Shown piece by piece: positions 1 through 6,425 of a stretch of 6,716 bases of DNA. The position numbers and the translations under genes were made by a program. Each line of letters begins with the position of its first letter. Positions within the stretch are counted from its first letter, which is position 1. The notes under the pieces were generated by a model that saw only the letters and a program-made list of their open reading frames with translations, did no database searches and was not told where the DNA came from. Origin of the DNA: Anaerolineae bacterium (GTDB lineage Bacteria > Chloroflexota > Anaerolineae > CG2-30-64-16); contig JALOOE010000279.1 of the NCBI GenBank assembly GCA_025454565.1, positions 1-6,716 on the forward strand, given 5' to 3'.

Positions 1-47
1 TCGGCTGTGAATACGCCATTGGCTGTGAATACGCCATCGGCGTATGC
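1..47. repeat. 47-bp block shared perfectly with 2158-2204 (copy 1)
   Basis: This block lies in the downstream large-subunit gene and contains two 18-bp tandem units (3-20 and 21-38, differing only in their last base) encoding GVFTAN twice, plus a 7-bp stem with a 3-nt loop (ATACGCC at 29-35 pairing with GGCGTAT at 39-45). The left end of the identity cannot be seen because the window starts here. Confidence 0.95.
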
Positions 48-1736
48 CACCTGCTCCGGCTCGATTTCCCACAGCTCAGCCACGCGCTGGATCATCTCTT
101 CCTTCAGCTTCAAACCCAACTCGTAGACCGCCCAGCCGGTGCCGAACGTGGTGCGGCTGCCGCCCGTGACATCGTTGAACGCCACCGCGTCGGTGTCAAC
201 GACGGTTGGATGAACCTCCTGCTCCGAGATACCGAGCGTTTCGGCCAGTTGCATCGCCAGACTGGTGCGCGTGCCGCTGAGATCAACGGAGCCTTCCACC
301 AGGTTCACCTGGCCGTCGGCGTTCACGCTGGCCGAGACGCTGGATCTGGCGCCCCAATTGGCGTTGTAGCCGGAGGCAAGCCCGCGGCCGCGATTCGGGC
401 CGCTTAATGGGGTGTTGTAGTGTGCGCTCCGCTTGATCGCCTCGAGGGTCTCCAGATAGCCGATGCGCCGATGGATCGGCCCGTCGGGCCGCCGATCACC
501 TTCCTGTGCGCCGTTGATCACGCGGAACGCCAGCGGGTCGATGCATAACTTCTCGGCCAACTCATCAATCACGCTCTCCGCGGCGTAGGCTGCATTGGTG
601 CCGCCCGGCGCACGATAGGCGGAAGCGGGCGGTTTGTTGACCACGACATCGTAGCCGTCGATCTGGAGATTATCGAGCCGATAAGGCCCAAGCACCAGGA
701 GCATGCCGTAACTGATAAACGAGCCGGGGAACGCGCCGGCATCGTAAGCCATCCACACCTCGGCGGCGGTGATGTGGCCGGTTTTCGTCGCGCCGATCTT
801 CACACGGATGGCCGAGCCGGAGGTAGAACCGGTCGCCATCAGCACCTCGGCGCGGTTCATCACCAGCTTGACTGGTTTGTGATTGGCTTTGCGTGAGAGC
901 AGCGCGGCAAGCGGTTCCAGATAGACTCGGGACTTGCCGCCGAAGCCGCCGCCGATCTCCATCGGCACGACCTTGATGCGCGTGACCGGCAGTTGCAGCA
1001 CCTCGGCGACCTGCGCGCGCGCGCTATGCGCGCCCTGCGTGCAGGTCCAGATGGTGAGCGCGCCGTCGGCATTCCAGAGCGCGGAGGCGGCCTGCGGCTC
1101 GATGTAGCCCTGATGCACCGTGCTGGTGACGAACTCGCGTTCGACGATCACATCGGCTGCGGCGAATCCCGCGGCCAGATCACCCCGCTGGCTGCGGCCG
1201 TGCCAGGCAATATTGGTTGGCGCTGTGTCCCGTTGGCCGCCGATCTCATTGGTGCGGAGATCGTCCAGCAGGATCGGCGCGTCCGCCCTCATCGCCTCGC
1301 GCACATCGAGCACATGTGGCAGCAGTTCGTACTCGACTTCGATCAGCGCCAGAGCCTCCTCGGCAATGTGGACGTCCGTGGCGGCCACGGCGGCGACCGG
1401 GTGTCCGTGGTACAACACCTTGTCGCGCGCCAGAACGTTCGCACTCTGGTACTTCAGGTTGATGGCGCCCTCGCCTACATCCTGGATCTTATCGCCGACA
1501 GCGGGCAAATCGGCCGCGGTCACGATCGCCTTGACGCCGGGCAAGGCGGCTGCGTTGCGCGTGTCAATGCGGAGGATGCGGGCATGCGCGTGCGGACTGC
1601 GCAGCACCTTGCCATGGAGTTGTCCCGGCAGGCTGATATCTGCGCCAAACAATGCCCGCCCCGTCACCTTGTCCATGCCATCATGGCGGGGCGGCCGGGT
1701 TCCGATCACTTTGTAAGCCGGCGTCGTGTCTTCCAT
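1..1736 (-). CDS. Molybdenum hydroxylase large (molybdopterin-binding) subunit, downstream copy, XdhA-like; C-terminus cut by window edge
   Basis: This is the catalytic subunit of a xanthine dehydrogenase/aldehyde oxidase-family enzyme, which hydroxylates its substrate at a Mo-molybdopterin centre and passes electrons to the 2Fe-2S and FAD subunits encoded upstream. I translated it by hand: it is open from ATG at 1736 to base 1, giving 578 codons with no stop. The N-terminal a/b-hammerhead domain occupies about residues 1-150 (DKVTGRALFGADI near 22, KVLRSPHAHARI near 43). The Mo-cofactor domain follows, with TQGAHS at 233-238, GGGFGGK at 262-268 and AYRAPGG at 373-379. The GVGE glutamate segment and the rest of the second cofactor domain would lie beyond the left edge. 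The start is fixed by an in-frame TAG at 1764-1766 with no other start codon between; an AGGA lies about 10 nt upstream. It begins 27 bp after the broken copy and is roughly three quarters identical to it in protein. The substrate is unknown. Confidence 0.9.
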   Translation of the reverse strand, partial: MEDTTPAYKVIGTRPPRHDGMDKVTGRALFGADISLPGQLHGKVLRSPHAHARILRIDTRNAAALPGVKAIVTAADLPAVGDKIQDVGEGAINLKYQSANVLARDKVLYHGHPVAAVAATDVHIAEEALALIEVEYELLPHVLDVREAMRADAPILLDDLRTNEIGGQRDTAPTNIAWHGRSQRGDLAAGFAAADVIVEREFVTSTVHQGYIEPQAASALWNADGALTIWTCTQGAHSARAQVAEVLQLPVTRIKVVPMEIGGGFGGKSRVYLEPLAALLSRKANHKPVKLVMNRAEVLMATGSTSGSAIRVKIGATKTGHITAAEVWMAYDAGAFPGSFISYGMLLVLGPYRLDNLQIDGYDVVVNKPPASAYRAPGGTNAAYAAESVIDELAEKLCIDPLAFRVINGAQEGDRRPDGPIHRRIGYLETLEAIKRSAHYNTPLSGPNRGRGLASGYNANWGARSSVSASVNADGQVNLVEGSVDLSGTRTSLAMQLAETLGISEQEVHPTVVDTDAVAFNDVTGGSRTTFGTGWAVYELGLKLKEEMIQRVAELWEIEPEQVAYADGVFTANGVFTA

Positions 1737-1763
1737 TGAGTCGTGATCCTGGTCGCCCTTCCG

Positions 1764-3871
1764 CTACCTGGCCCACAGCGCTTCGAGAATGTGCGCCGGG
1801 GACATGGGCAGGTGGGCCGGGCGCACACCGACCGCGCGGTGGATCGCGTTCGCCAACGCGCCGGCGGGCGGCACGATCGGCACTTCGCCTACGCCGCGCA
1901 CGCCATACGGATGGCCGGGATTCGCCACCTCGACCAGGATCGTGTCGATCATCGGCAGATCGGGCGCGACCGGCATGCGGTAGTCCAGCAGGCTGGCGTT
2001 GACCAGATGGCCCTGCGTCTCGGGATCCACTTCGACGTCCACGACGTGCGTGGCGAAACCGGGGCCGTATTCCTGGGCGTGGGTCGTGGCGCTCGCCATG
2101 ATCGGGCGGTCGTCGTTGAGCTTAGCCGCAGCTTCTTTGAAGGTGAGGCGCTTGTCTTCGGCTGTGAATACGCCATTGGCTGTGAATACGCCATCGGCGT
2201 ATGCACGCGCGCGAGCATCTCTTCCTTCAGCTTCAAACCCAACTCGTAGACCGCCCAGCCGGTGCCGAACGTGGTGCGGCTGCCGCCGGTCACGTCGTTG
2301 TAGCCCACCGAGTCAGTGTCCACCACGTAGGGCTTGACATCCTGCTCCGAAATACCGAGCGTCTCCGCCAACTGCATCGCGATGCTGGTGCGGCTGCCGC
2401 CGATGTCGGTGGAGCCTTCCACCAGGTTCACCTGGCCGTCGGCGTTCACGCTGGCCGAGACGCTCGACTTGCCGCCCCAGTTGCCCCAGTAGCCGGAGGC
2501 GACGCCGCGGCCGCGATGCGGGCCGGTCAGCGGCGTGCGGTAGTGGTCGCTTTCCTGGATCGCCCGCACCGTTTCCAGGTAGCCGATGCGACGAAAAGCC
2601 GGCCCATCGCCGCGCCGATCCCCTTCTTGCGCGCCGTTAAGCAGTCGAAACGCCAGCGGGTCGAGCCCGACCTTCTCGGCCAACTCGTCGATGACAGCCT
2701 CGGCAGCATAGGCTGCGTTGGTGCCGCCCGGCGCGCGATAAGCCGCCGCGCGGGGCTTGTTGACCACTACGTCGTAGCCGTCGATCTGGAGGTTTTCGAT
2801 GCGATACGGGGACAGGACTACATTCATCCCGGAGCCGACAGGCGAGCCGGGATACGCACCGGCCTCGTAGGCCATCCAAACTTCGGCAGCGGTGATGCGG
2901 CCATCGCGCGTCACGCCCATCTTCACGCGGATCACCGACCCCGAGGTGGGGCCGGTCGCCATGAGCACCTCAGCCCGGTTCATCACCAACTTGACCGGCT
3001 TGTGGCCGGCCTTCAGCGATAGGATCGCCGCAAGCGGCTCGAGGTAGACGTTGATCTTGCCGCCAAACCCGCCGCCGATCTCCATCGGGATCACTTTGAT
3101 GCGCGTCTCCGGGAGCAGCAGGAGCTCGGCGAGTTGGCTGCGGACGCTGTGCGCGCCTTGCGTGCTCGTCCATACGGTGATCAGGCCGTCGCCGTTCCAG
3201 AGCGCGGTGGCGTTCTGCGGCTCGATGTAGCCCTGGTGTACTGTGCTGGTGGTGAACTCCCGCTCGACGATCATATCGGCCTCGGCGAAACCGCGCGCCA
3301 GGTCGCCGCGCTGGTGCCGGATGTGCTCGGCGACGTTGGTACGTTGGGTCCCGATCTGGTCTCCCAACTCCCTGGTGCGCAGATCATCCAGCAGGATCGG
3401 TGCGCCTTCCTGCATGGCCGTGCGCACGTCGAGCACCGGCGGCAGCAATTCGTAGTCCACTTCGATCAGCGCCAACGCCTCTTCGGCGATGTGAATGCTC
3501 GTTGCGGCCACCGCGGCCACCGGATGCCCGTGAAAAAGCACTTTGTCATCGGCCAGAAGCCCGGTGCTCTGATATTTGAGGTTGACCGAACCCTCGCCCA
3601 ATGCTTTGACTGTATCGCTGAGGCTCGGCAGATCGGCCCCGGTGGCGACCGCCTTGACGCCCGGCAACGCCAGCGCCTTACTTGCGTCGATCCTGCGGAT
3701 ACGGGCGTGGGCGTGCGGGCTGCGCAGTACCTTGCCGTAGAGCAGCCCCGGCAGGCGGATGTCCGCGCCATACAGCGCCCGGCCGGTCACCTTGTCGATG
3801 CCATCATGGCGAATCGGCCGGCTGCCGATCACTTTGAATTCCTTCATATCCTGATCTGCAACAACGCTCAT
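1764..3871 (-). pseudogene. Molybdenum hydroxylase large subunit, upstream copy, frameshifted and internally deleted
   Basis: This is a second XdhA-like subunit. From ATG at 3871, behind GGAGGAGCT, it reads correctly for about 555 residues: TQGAHS at 237-242, GGGFGGK at 266-272 and AYRAPGG at 377-383. Near 2205 it leaves the homologous frame; the shifted frame runs through unrelated residues to a stop at 1949. The genuine C-terminus continues in another frame to TAG at 1764-1766 (DKRLTFKEAAAKLNDDRP, then PYGVRGVGEVPIVPP with the family's catalytic glutamate at 1884-1886). Adding one base near 2205 restores a single 702-codon frame. A second lesion lies at 2015/2016: DVEVDPET joins directly to QGHLVNASLLDYR, omitting the QDxGxAIxPxxVEGQxxGG-type segment (about 45-50 residues from memory of the family) that helps hold the molybdopterin cofactor. 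Relative to the downstream copy, 11 codons are also missing at the frameshift. Probably inactive; an assembly chimera is the main alternative. Confidence 0.85.
2158..2204. repeat. 47-bp block shared perfectly with 1-47 (copy 2)
   Basis: This is the matching block in the upstream large-subunit copy, with 18-bp units at 2160-2177 and 2178-2195 and the palindrome at 2186-2202. In the surviving long frame it is read out of register as MAYSQP repeated, whereas in copy 1 it reads as GVFTAN/GVFTAD. Identity ends at 2204, where copy 2 loses 34 bp relative to copy 1. Confidence 0.95.
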
Positions 3872-3874
3872 AGC

Positions 3875-3880
3875 TCCTCC
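3875..3880 (-). promoter_or_regulatory. Shine-Dalgarno site of the upstream large-subunit copy
   Basis: The minus strand reads GGAGGA, then GCT, then ATG at 3871. This favours the first ATG over a second one eight codons in, which has only a weak AGGA close to it. The intact ribosome binding site suggests the damage to this gene is recent, or is an assembly effect. Confidence 0.7.
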
Positions 3881-3908
3881 GTTTCCGTCCAGTCACGGGC
3901 AAGAGAGA

Positions 3909-3980
3909 ACCACGGAGACACGGAGTTCACAGAGACGATAAAGAGCTCTCTTCGCTCCGTGTCCTCCGTGCCTCTGTGGT
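3909..3980. repeat. Imperfect inverted repeat of CACGGAG type between the 2Fe-2S and large subunits
   Basis: The left arm (ACCACGGAGACACGGAG from 3909) is an imperfect complement of the right arm (ending CCTCTGTGGT at 3980), with a small perfect palindrome AGAGCTCT at 3942-3949 near the centre. The element fills most of the 108-bp spacer and its right end overlaps the first base of the stop codon of the 2Fe-2S gene. Repeats of this look are common in spacers of GC-rich environmental bacteria. There is no T-tract on either side, so it is not a standard terminator; it might form an mRNA hairpin within the operon. Confidence 0.75.
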
Positions 3981-4468
3981 TAGTTACCATCCATCTTGTC
4001 GGCGGCGTCGAGGACGGCGCGCACGATCTTGTCATAGCCGGTGCAGCGGCAGAGATTGCCGGCCAGCCAGTAGCGCACCTCATGTTCGGTCGGGTGCGGG
4101 TTGTGATCGAGCAGCGATTTGGCCGCCACGAGGAAGCCCGGCGTGCAGACGCCGCACTGCAGCGCGGCGTGTTCCAGGAAACTCTGTTGGAGCGGGTGCA
4201 GGCGGTCGGGTGCGGCCAGTCCTTCGACCGTGGTGATCGACCGGCCCTCGGCCTCCACGGCCAGCACCAGGCAGGAGTTGACCAGCACTCCGTCCATGAT
4301 GACATTGCACGCGCCGCAGTTGCCGTTGCCGCACCCTTCCTTGACCCCGGTCAGCTCCAGGTCGTTGCGCAGCACATCCAGCAGCGTCTCTCGCGGCTCG
4401 CAGAGGAATGCTACCTCCTCGCCGTTAATCCGCGCCCGCACCATCGTTTCGTTCTTGCGTGTGCTCAT
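3980..4468 (-). CDS. Molybdenum hydroxylase small 2Fe-2S subunit (XdhC/CoxS-like)
   Basis: This 162-residue protein carries the two 2Fe-2S clusters that relay electrons from the Mo site to FAD. The N-terminal plant-ferredoxin-type domain supplies C46, C51, C54 and C66 (GCGNGNCGAC, then NSC). The C-terminal helical domain supplies C105 and C108 (QCGVCTPG) and C140 and C142 (NLCRCTGY). All eight ligands are present and the length is usual for the family. The ATG at 4468 overlaps the TGA of the FAD subunit as ATGA, which implies translational coupling, and an AGGAG sits at 4476-4480. A second ATG lies eight codons in but lacks this support. The TAA at 3980-3982 abuts a hairpin-forming repeat, so this gene is separated from its large subunit by 108 bp while being fused in register to the FAD gene. 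The family is certain; the substrate of the complex is not. Confidence 0.96.
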   Translation of the reverse strand: MSTRKNETMVRARINGEEVAFLCEPRETLLDVLRNDLELTGVKEGCGNGNCGACNVIMDGVLVNSCLVLAVEAEGRSITTVEGLAAPDRLHPLQQSFLEHAALQCGVCTPGFLVAAKSLLDHNPHPTEHEVRYWLAGNLCRCTGYDKIVRAVLDAADKMDGN

Positions 4469-5364
4469 TGCTGTGCTCCTGACAGGTTCGATTTGGCCCG
4501 CTCGACGGCGATGCGCAGCGCCCGGCGGGTGAGCACTGCCGCAAGATGCTTGCGCTGCGCGACCGTCCCGCGCATATCATCGATCGGCCGCGCGGCGGCC
4601 TGGGCGAGACCGGCCGCCTCGGCGATGGCCGCCTCGGCGTCTGCTACGGATCGGCCCACCAATGCGGCCCCGGCTTCTTGCACGTAGAGCGGTGTCGGCG
4701 CCACTGCGCCAAGCGCCACGCGCGCCGACACGATGGTTTCGCCGCGTTCATCCAACTGCACCGATGCGCCCGAGCCCACCACTGCGATGTCCATTTCGTT
4801 GCGCGGGATGAAACGCAGATACGCCGCGCCGAAGCCTGGTCGGGGCGGCGGGAGATGGAGCGATACCAGGAGCTCTCCCGCCGCCAGTACGGTGCGGCCC
4901 GGCCCGGTGCAGAACGTCTCGACCGGCACATGGCGCCGGCCGGCCGGCCCGGCGATCTGGCAGATCGCCGCGTGGGCGATGAGCGCGGGGATCGAGTCCG
5001 CGGCCGGGGAAGCGTTGCACAGGTTGCCGCCCAGGCTGGCGCGTCCCTGGATCTGCACGCCGCCGATCAGCGAGGCGGCGTCGATCAGGCCCGGATAGGC
5101 GCGGGCGACGGCGTGGTTGTTGTAGATGCGATAACAGGGCACAGCCGCACCCAGCCACAGCCCTTCGGCCGGGTCGTAGCACAACTCGTTGAGTTCCGGG
5201 ATGAACTTGATGTCAACCACCAGGCTGACCTTACGCCGCCCCTCCTTCAACTGCGCCAGTAGATCGGTGCCGCCGGCCAGGACGCGGGCGTGATCGCCTG
5301 CCTGGCTCAGCAGCGCGACGGCTTGTTCGGCACTTTGCGCTCGGATGTAGTCGAATGCTTGCAA
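4465..5364 (-). CDS. Molybdenum hydroxylase medium FAD-binding subunit (XdhB/CoxM-like)
   Basis: This 299-residue flavoprotein subunit accepts electrons from the 2Fe-2S subunit and passes them to the final acceptor. The FAD-binding domain covers about residues 1-170: LAGGTDLL at 29-36 and ASLGGNLCNASPAADSIPAL at 109-128 are the two hallmark flavin-binding loops. The C-terminal CO-dehydrogenase-flavoprotein-type domain follows from about 185 (RFIPRNEMDIAVVGSGA near 188). The length is normal. It starts at TTG (5364), not ATG: the first residues QAFDYIRAQS match the usual family N-terminus and a full GGAGGTG lies 4 nt upstream at 5369-5375. Its TGA overlaps the next gene's ATG. There is no NAD-binding sequence within this subunit that I can recognise, so the electron acceptor is open. 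It is the first gene of the operon, preceded by 149 bp of repeat-rich spacer. Confidence 0.95.
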   Translation of the reverse strand: MQAFDYIRAQSAEQAVALLSQAGDHARVLAGGTDLLAQLKEGRRKVSLVVDIKFIPELNELCYDPAEGLWLGAAVPCYRIYNNHAVARAYPGLIDAASLIGGVQIQGRASLGGNLCNASPAADSIPALIAHAAICQIAGPAGRRHVPVETFCTGPGRTVLAAGELLVSLHLPPPRPGFGAAYLRFIPRNEMDIAVVGSGASVQLDERGETIVSARVALGAVAPTPLYVQEAGAALVGRSVADAEAAIAEAAGLAQAAARPIDDMRGTVAQRKHLAAVLTRRALRIAVERAKSNLSGAQQ

Positions 5365-5368
5365 GATT

Positions 5369-5375
5369 CACCTCC
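5369..5375 (-). promoter_or_regulatory. Strong Shine-Dalgarno site selecting a TTG start
   Basis: On the minus strand this reads GGAGGTG, followed by AATC and then TTG at 5364. The perfect match to the anti-Shine-Dalgarno core and the absence of an ATG with similar support identify TTG as the start codon of the FAD subunit. Confidence 0.8.
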
Positions 5376-5378
5376 GGG

Positions 5379-5413
5379 TTCCAGGGGTCAGGAGACAGGT
5401 GTCAGGAGTCAGG
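5379..5413. repeat. Heptamer array, consensus NNTCAGG, five units
   Basis: Five consecutive 7-bp units end in CAGG: TTCCAGG, GGTCAGG, AGACAGG, TGTCAGG and AGTCAGG. The array begins just upstream of the ribosome binding site of the FAD subunit, so it would lie in that gene's leader RNA. It is low-complexity and has no coding potential. Confidence 0.8.
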
Positions 5414-5462
5414 TGTTTGCTATCAGCGAACCCGTTCCTGAGCCATAATTCTGCACATGCCA

Positions 5463-5511
5463 CTTCAAGTATCCAGCATCCAGCTTCAAGTTTCCAGCAT
5501 CCTGCTTCCAA
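5463..5511. repeat. Heptamer array of CTTCAAG/TTTCCAG/CATCCAG type, seven units
   Basis: Seven consecutive 7-bp units run CTTCAAG, TATCCAG, CATCCAG, CTTCAAG, TTTCCAG, CATCCTG and CTTCCAA. The array ends 3 bp from the stop codon of the DDAH-like gene. It has the same period as the array at 5379-5413 but a different sequence. The 49 bases between the two arrays hold nothing I can identify. Confidence 0.8.
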
Positions 5512-5513
5512 TT

Positions 5514-6290
5514 TTACCACACCAACGACAGGCAGGTGACGCCGCCGTCGGCTTTGGCGAATTCGGACATGGGCACGAGCAGTATATCAAGCCCGCGGGC
5601 GGCCAGCATGGCCTCTGTGCGCGGATGGCCGGCGGGCACGATCACGTACTTCCCGACACCCAGCGAGTTCGCCGCGTACGCTTCCTCCGGCGGCACACGC
5701 AACACCTCCAGATCAGCCAGCGGCGCCGGGAGCGGCCAACCCTCGATGGCGAGCAGGATGCCCTGGCCGATGTGCGTGACCGCGGTCAACAGGTGCAGGT
5801 ACGACTCGACCGGCGCAGCGTAGACCGGCAGTTCCGTCCCGGACAGCGCCACCGCCAACTGCGCGATCCCGGCCGCGTTGGTGCGCCCCGATTGGCCGAC
5901 CACGACGCGGTCGGGCAGGATCAGCACATCGCCGCCCTCCAGCGTCGCCGGCGGGATGAGGCGTGTCAGCGGGAAGCGGCCGGTCAGCGCGGCCGCGACT
6001 GCATCCTCTTCGCCTTGTCGGCTCGGCGCGCCCGGCCGTCCGACGACTGCGCGCCTGGCGGTCGCACAGCGACCGCCGATCACCACGGCCGGATCTTGCA
6101 TGAAGCAGCTATCGGGGAAGCGCTCGTCGGGCGGCAGCGCCTCGACGAGCAACCCGGCCGCTGCGAGCGCCTGGCAGTATTCGGCGTGTTGCGCCTGCGC
6201 CAGGGCGACGTCAATCGCCGCGTGCGTCGAGCTGATCGCGGCGGCGAAGCTGTCGCCCGGTGGGCGCACCAGGGCGTGGGTGAAGGTCAT
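5514..6290 (-). CDS. ddaH: Dimethylarginine dimethylaminohydrolase (DDAH)-like amidinohydrolase
   Basis: This complete 258-residue protein belongs to the guanidino-modifying (pentein) superfamily. Known DDAH enzymes hydrolyse N-methylated arginines to citrulline and methylamines in the cytoplasm. Visible motifs in order: ALVRPPGDSF at 6-15, the substrate-loop segment FPDSCFMQDPAVV at 58-70 with D66, LEGGDVL at 117-123 with the acidic catalytic E118, GQSGRTN at 132-138 with R136, YLHLLTAVTHIG at 164-175 with H166 as likely catalytic histidine, and DGGVTCLSL at 248-256 with nucleophile C253. The triad Cys-His-Glu is therefore complete. The start ATG is preceded by AAGGAGAA at 6295-6302. Spacers of 131 bp upstream and 149 bp downstream, both rich in repeats, give no proof of co-transcription with the hydroxylase. 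A related amidinohydrolase acting on arginine or another guanidino compound is the alternative. Confidence 0.85.
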   Translation of the reverse strand: MTFTHALVRPPGDSFAAAISSTHAAIDVALAQAQHAEYCQALAAAGLLVEALPPDERFPDSCFMQDPAVVIGGRCATARRAVVGRPGAPSRQGEEDAVAAALTGRFPLTRLIPPATLEGGDVLILPDRVVVGQSGRTNAAGIAQLAVALSGTELPVYAAPVESYLHLLTAVTHIGQGILLAIEGWPLPAPLADLEVLRVPPEEAYAANSLGVGKYVIVPAGHPRTEAMLAARGLDILLVPMSEFAKADGGVTCLSLVW

Positions 6291-6313
6291 GCGGTTCTCC
6301 TTGGGGCCAAATC

Positions 6314-6373
6314 AGCGAATGGCGAATCGGCGAATAGCGAATCGGCGAATGGCGAATCAGCGAATAGCGAATC
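6314..6373. repeat. 15-bp tandem repeat, four units
   Basis: Four head-to-tail units follow the consensus RGCGAATRGCGAATC, starting at 6314, 6329, 6344 and 6359 and differing only at the two R positions. Each unit is itself a near-doubling of GCGAAT. It lies in the spacer upstream of the DDAH-like gene, ahead of its ribosome binding site. It resembles dispersed GCGAAT-rich spacer repeats of GC-rich bacteria. Confidence 0.9.
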
Positions 6374-6383
6374 GAGCGTACAT

Positions 6384-6425
6384 ACATCACGTTTCACGTT
6401 TCACGTTTGACGTTTCACGCCTCAC
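6384..6425. repeat. Heptamer array, consensus GTTTCAC, about six units
   Basis: Four central units (GTTTCAC, GTTTCAC, GTTTGAC, GTTTCAC from 6391 to 6418) are flanked by degenerate units ACATCAC and GCCTCAC. The last unit spans the TGA of the spermidine-synthase-like gene at 6422-6424, so the repeat reaches into coding sequence. With the 15-bp array it accounts for nearly all of this 131-bp spacer. Confidence 0.85.

Noticed and set aside
2190..2216. Programmed ribosomal frameshift in the upstream large subunit
   Set aside because: No slippery heptamer is present at the shift, and the gene also lacks a cofactor-binding segment, so decay or assembly error fits better.
993..3022. Plus-strand open frames at 993-1739, 1743-2249 and 2201-3022
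   Set aside because: All are antisense to the two large-subunit copies, whose conserved motifs fix the minus strand as coding.
1764..3871. Form I carbon monoxide dehydrogenase large subunit (CoxL)
   Set aside because: The AYxCSFR active-site signature is absent; both copies have AYRAPGG at that position.
3909..3980. Rho-independent terminator
   Set aside because: The stem is imperfect and no run of T follows it on the minus strand.
3868..4305. Minus-strand frame reading NHRGTEDTE through the hairpin spacer
   Set aside because: It is the translated CACGGAG-type repeat joined to an out-of-frame part of the 2Fe-2S gene, a common spurious prediction.
3134..4687. 517-codon plus-strand open frame
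   Set aside because: It lies antisense to the large, 2Fe-2S and FAD subunits, crosses the hairpin spacer, is low-complexity Arg/Ala/Val-rich and shows no family motifs; it is a GC-rich shadow.
5414..5462. Possible sigma-70 promoter upstream of the FAD subunit
   Set aside because: A TTGAAG and an AATTAT are visible on the minus strand, but their spacing (about 12 nt) is too short and TTGAAG is part of the repeat array.
6314..6425. CRISPR array
   Set aside because: Units are 15 and 7 bp with no unique spacers between them.
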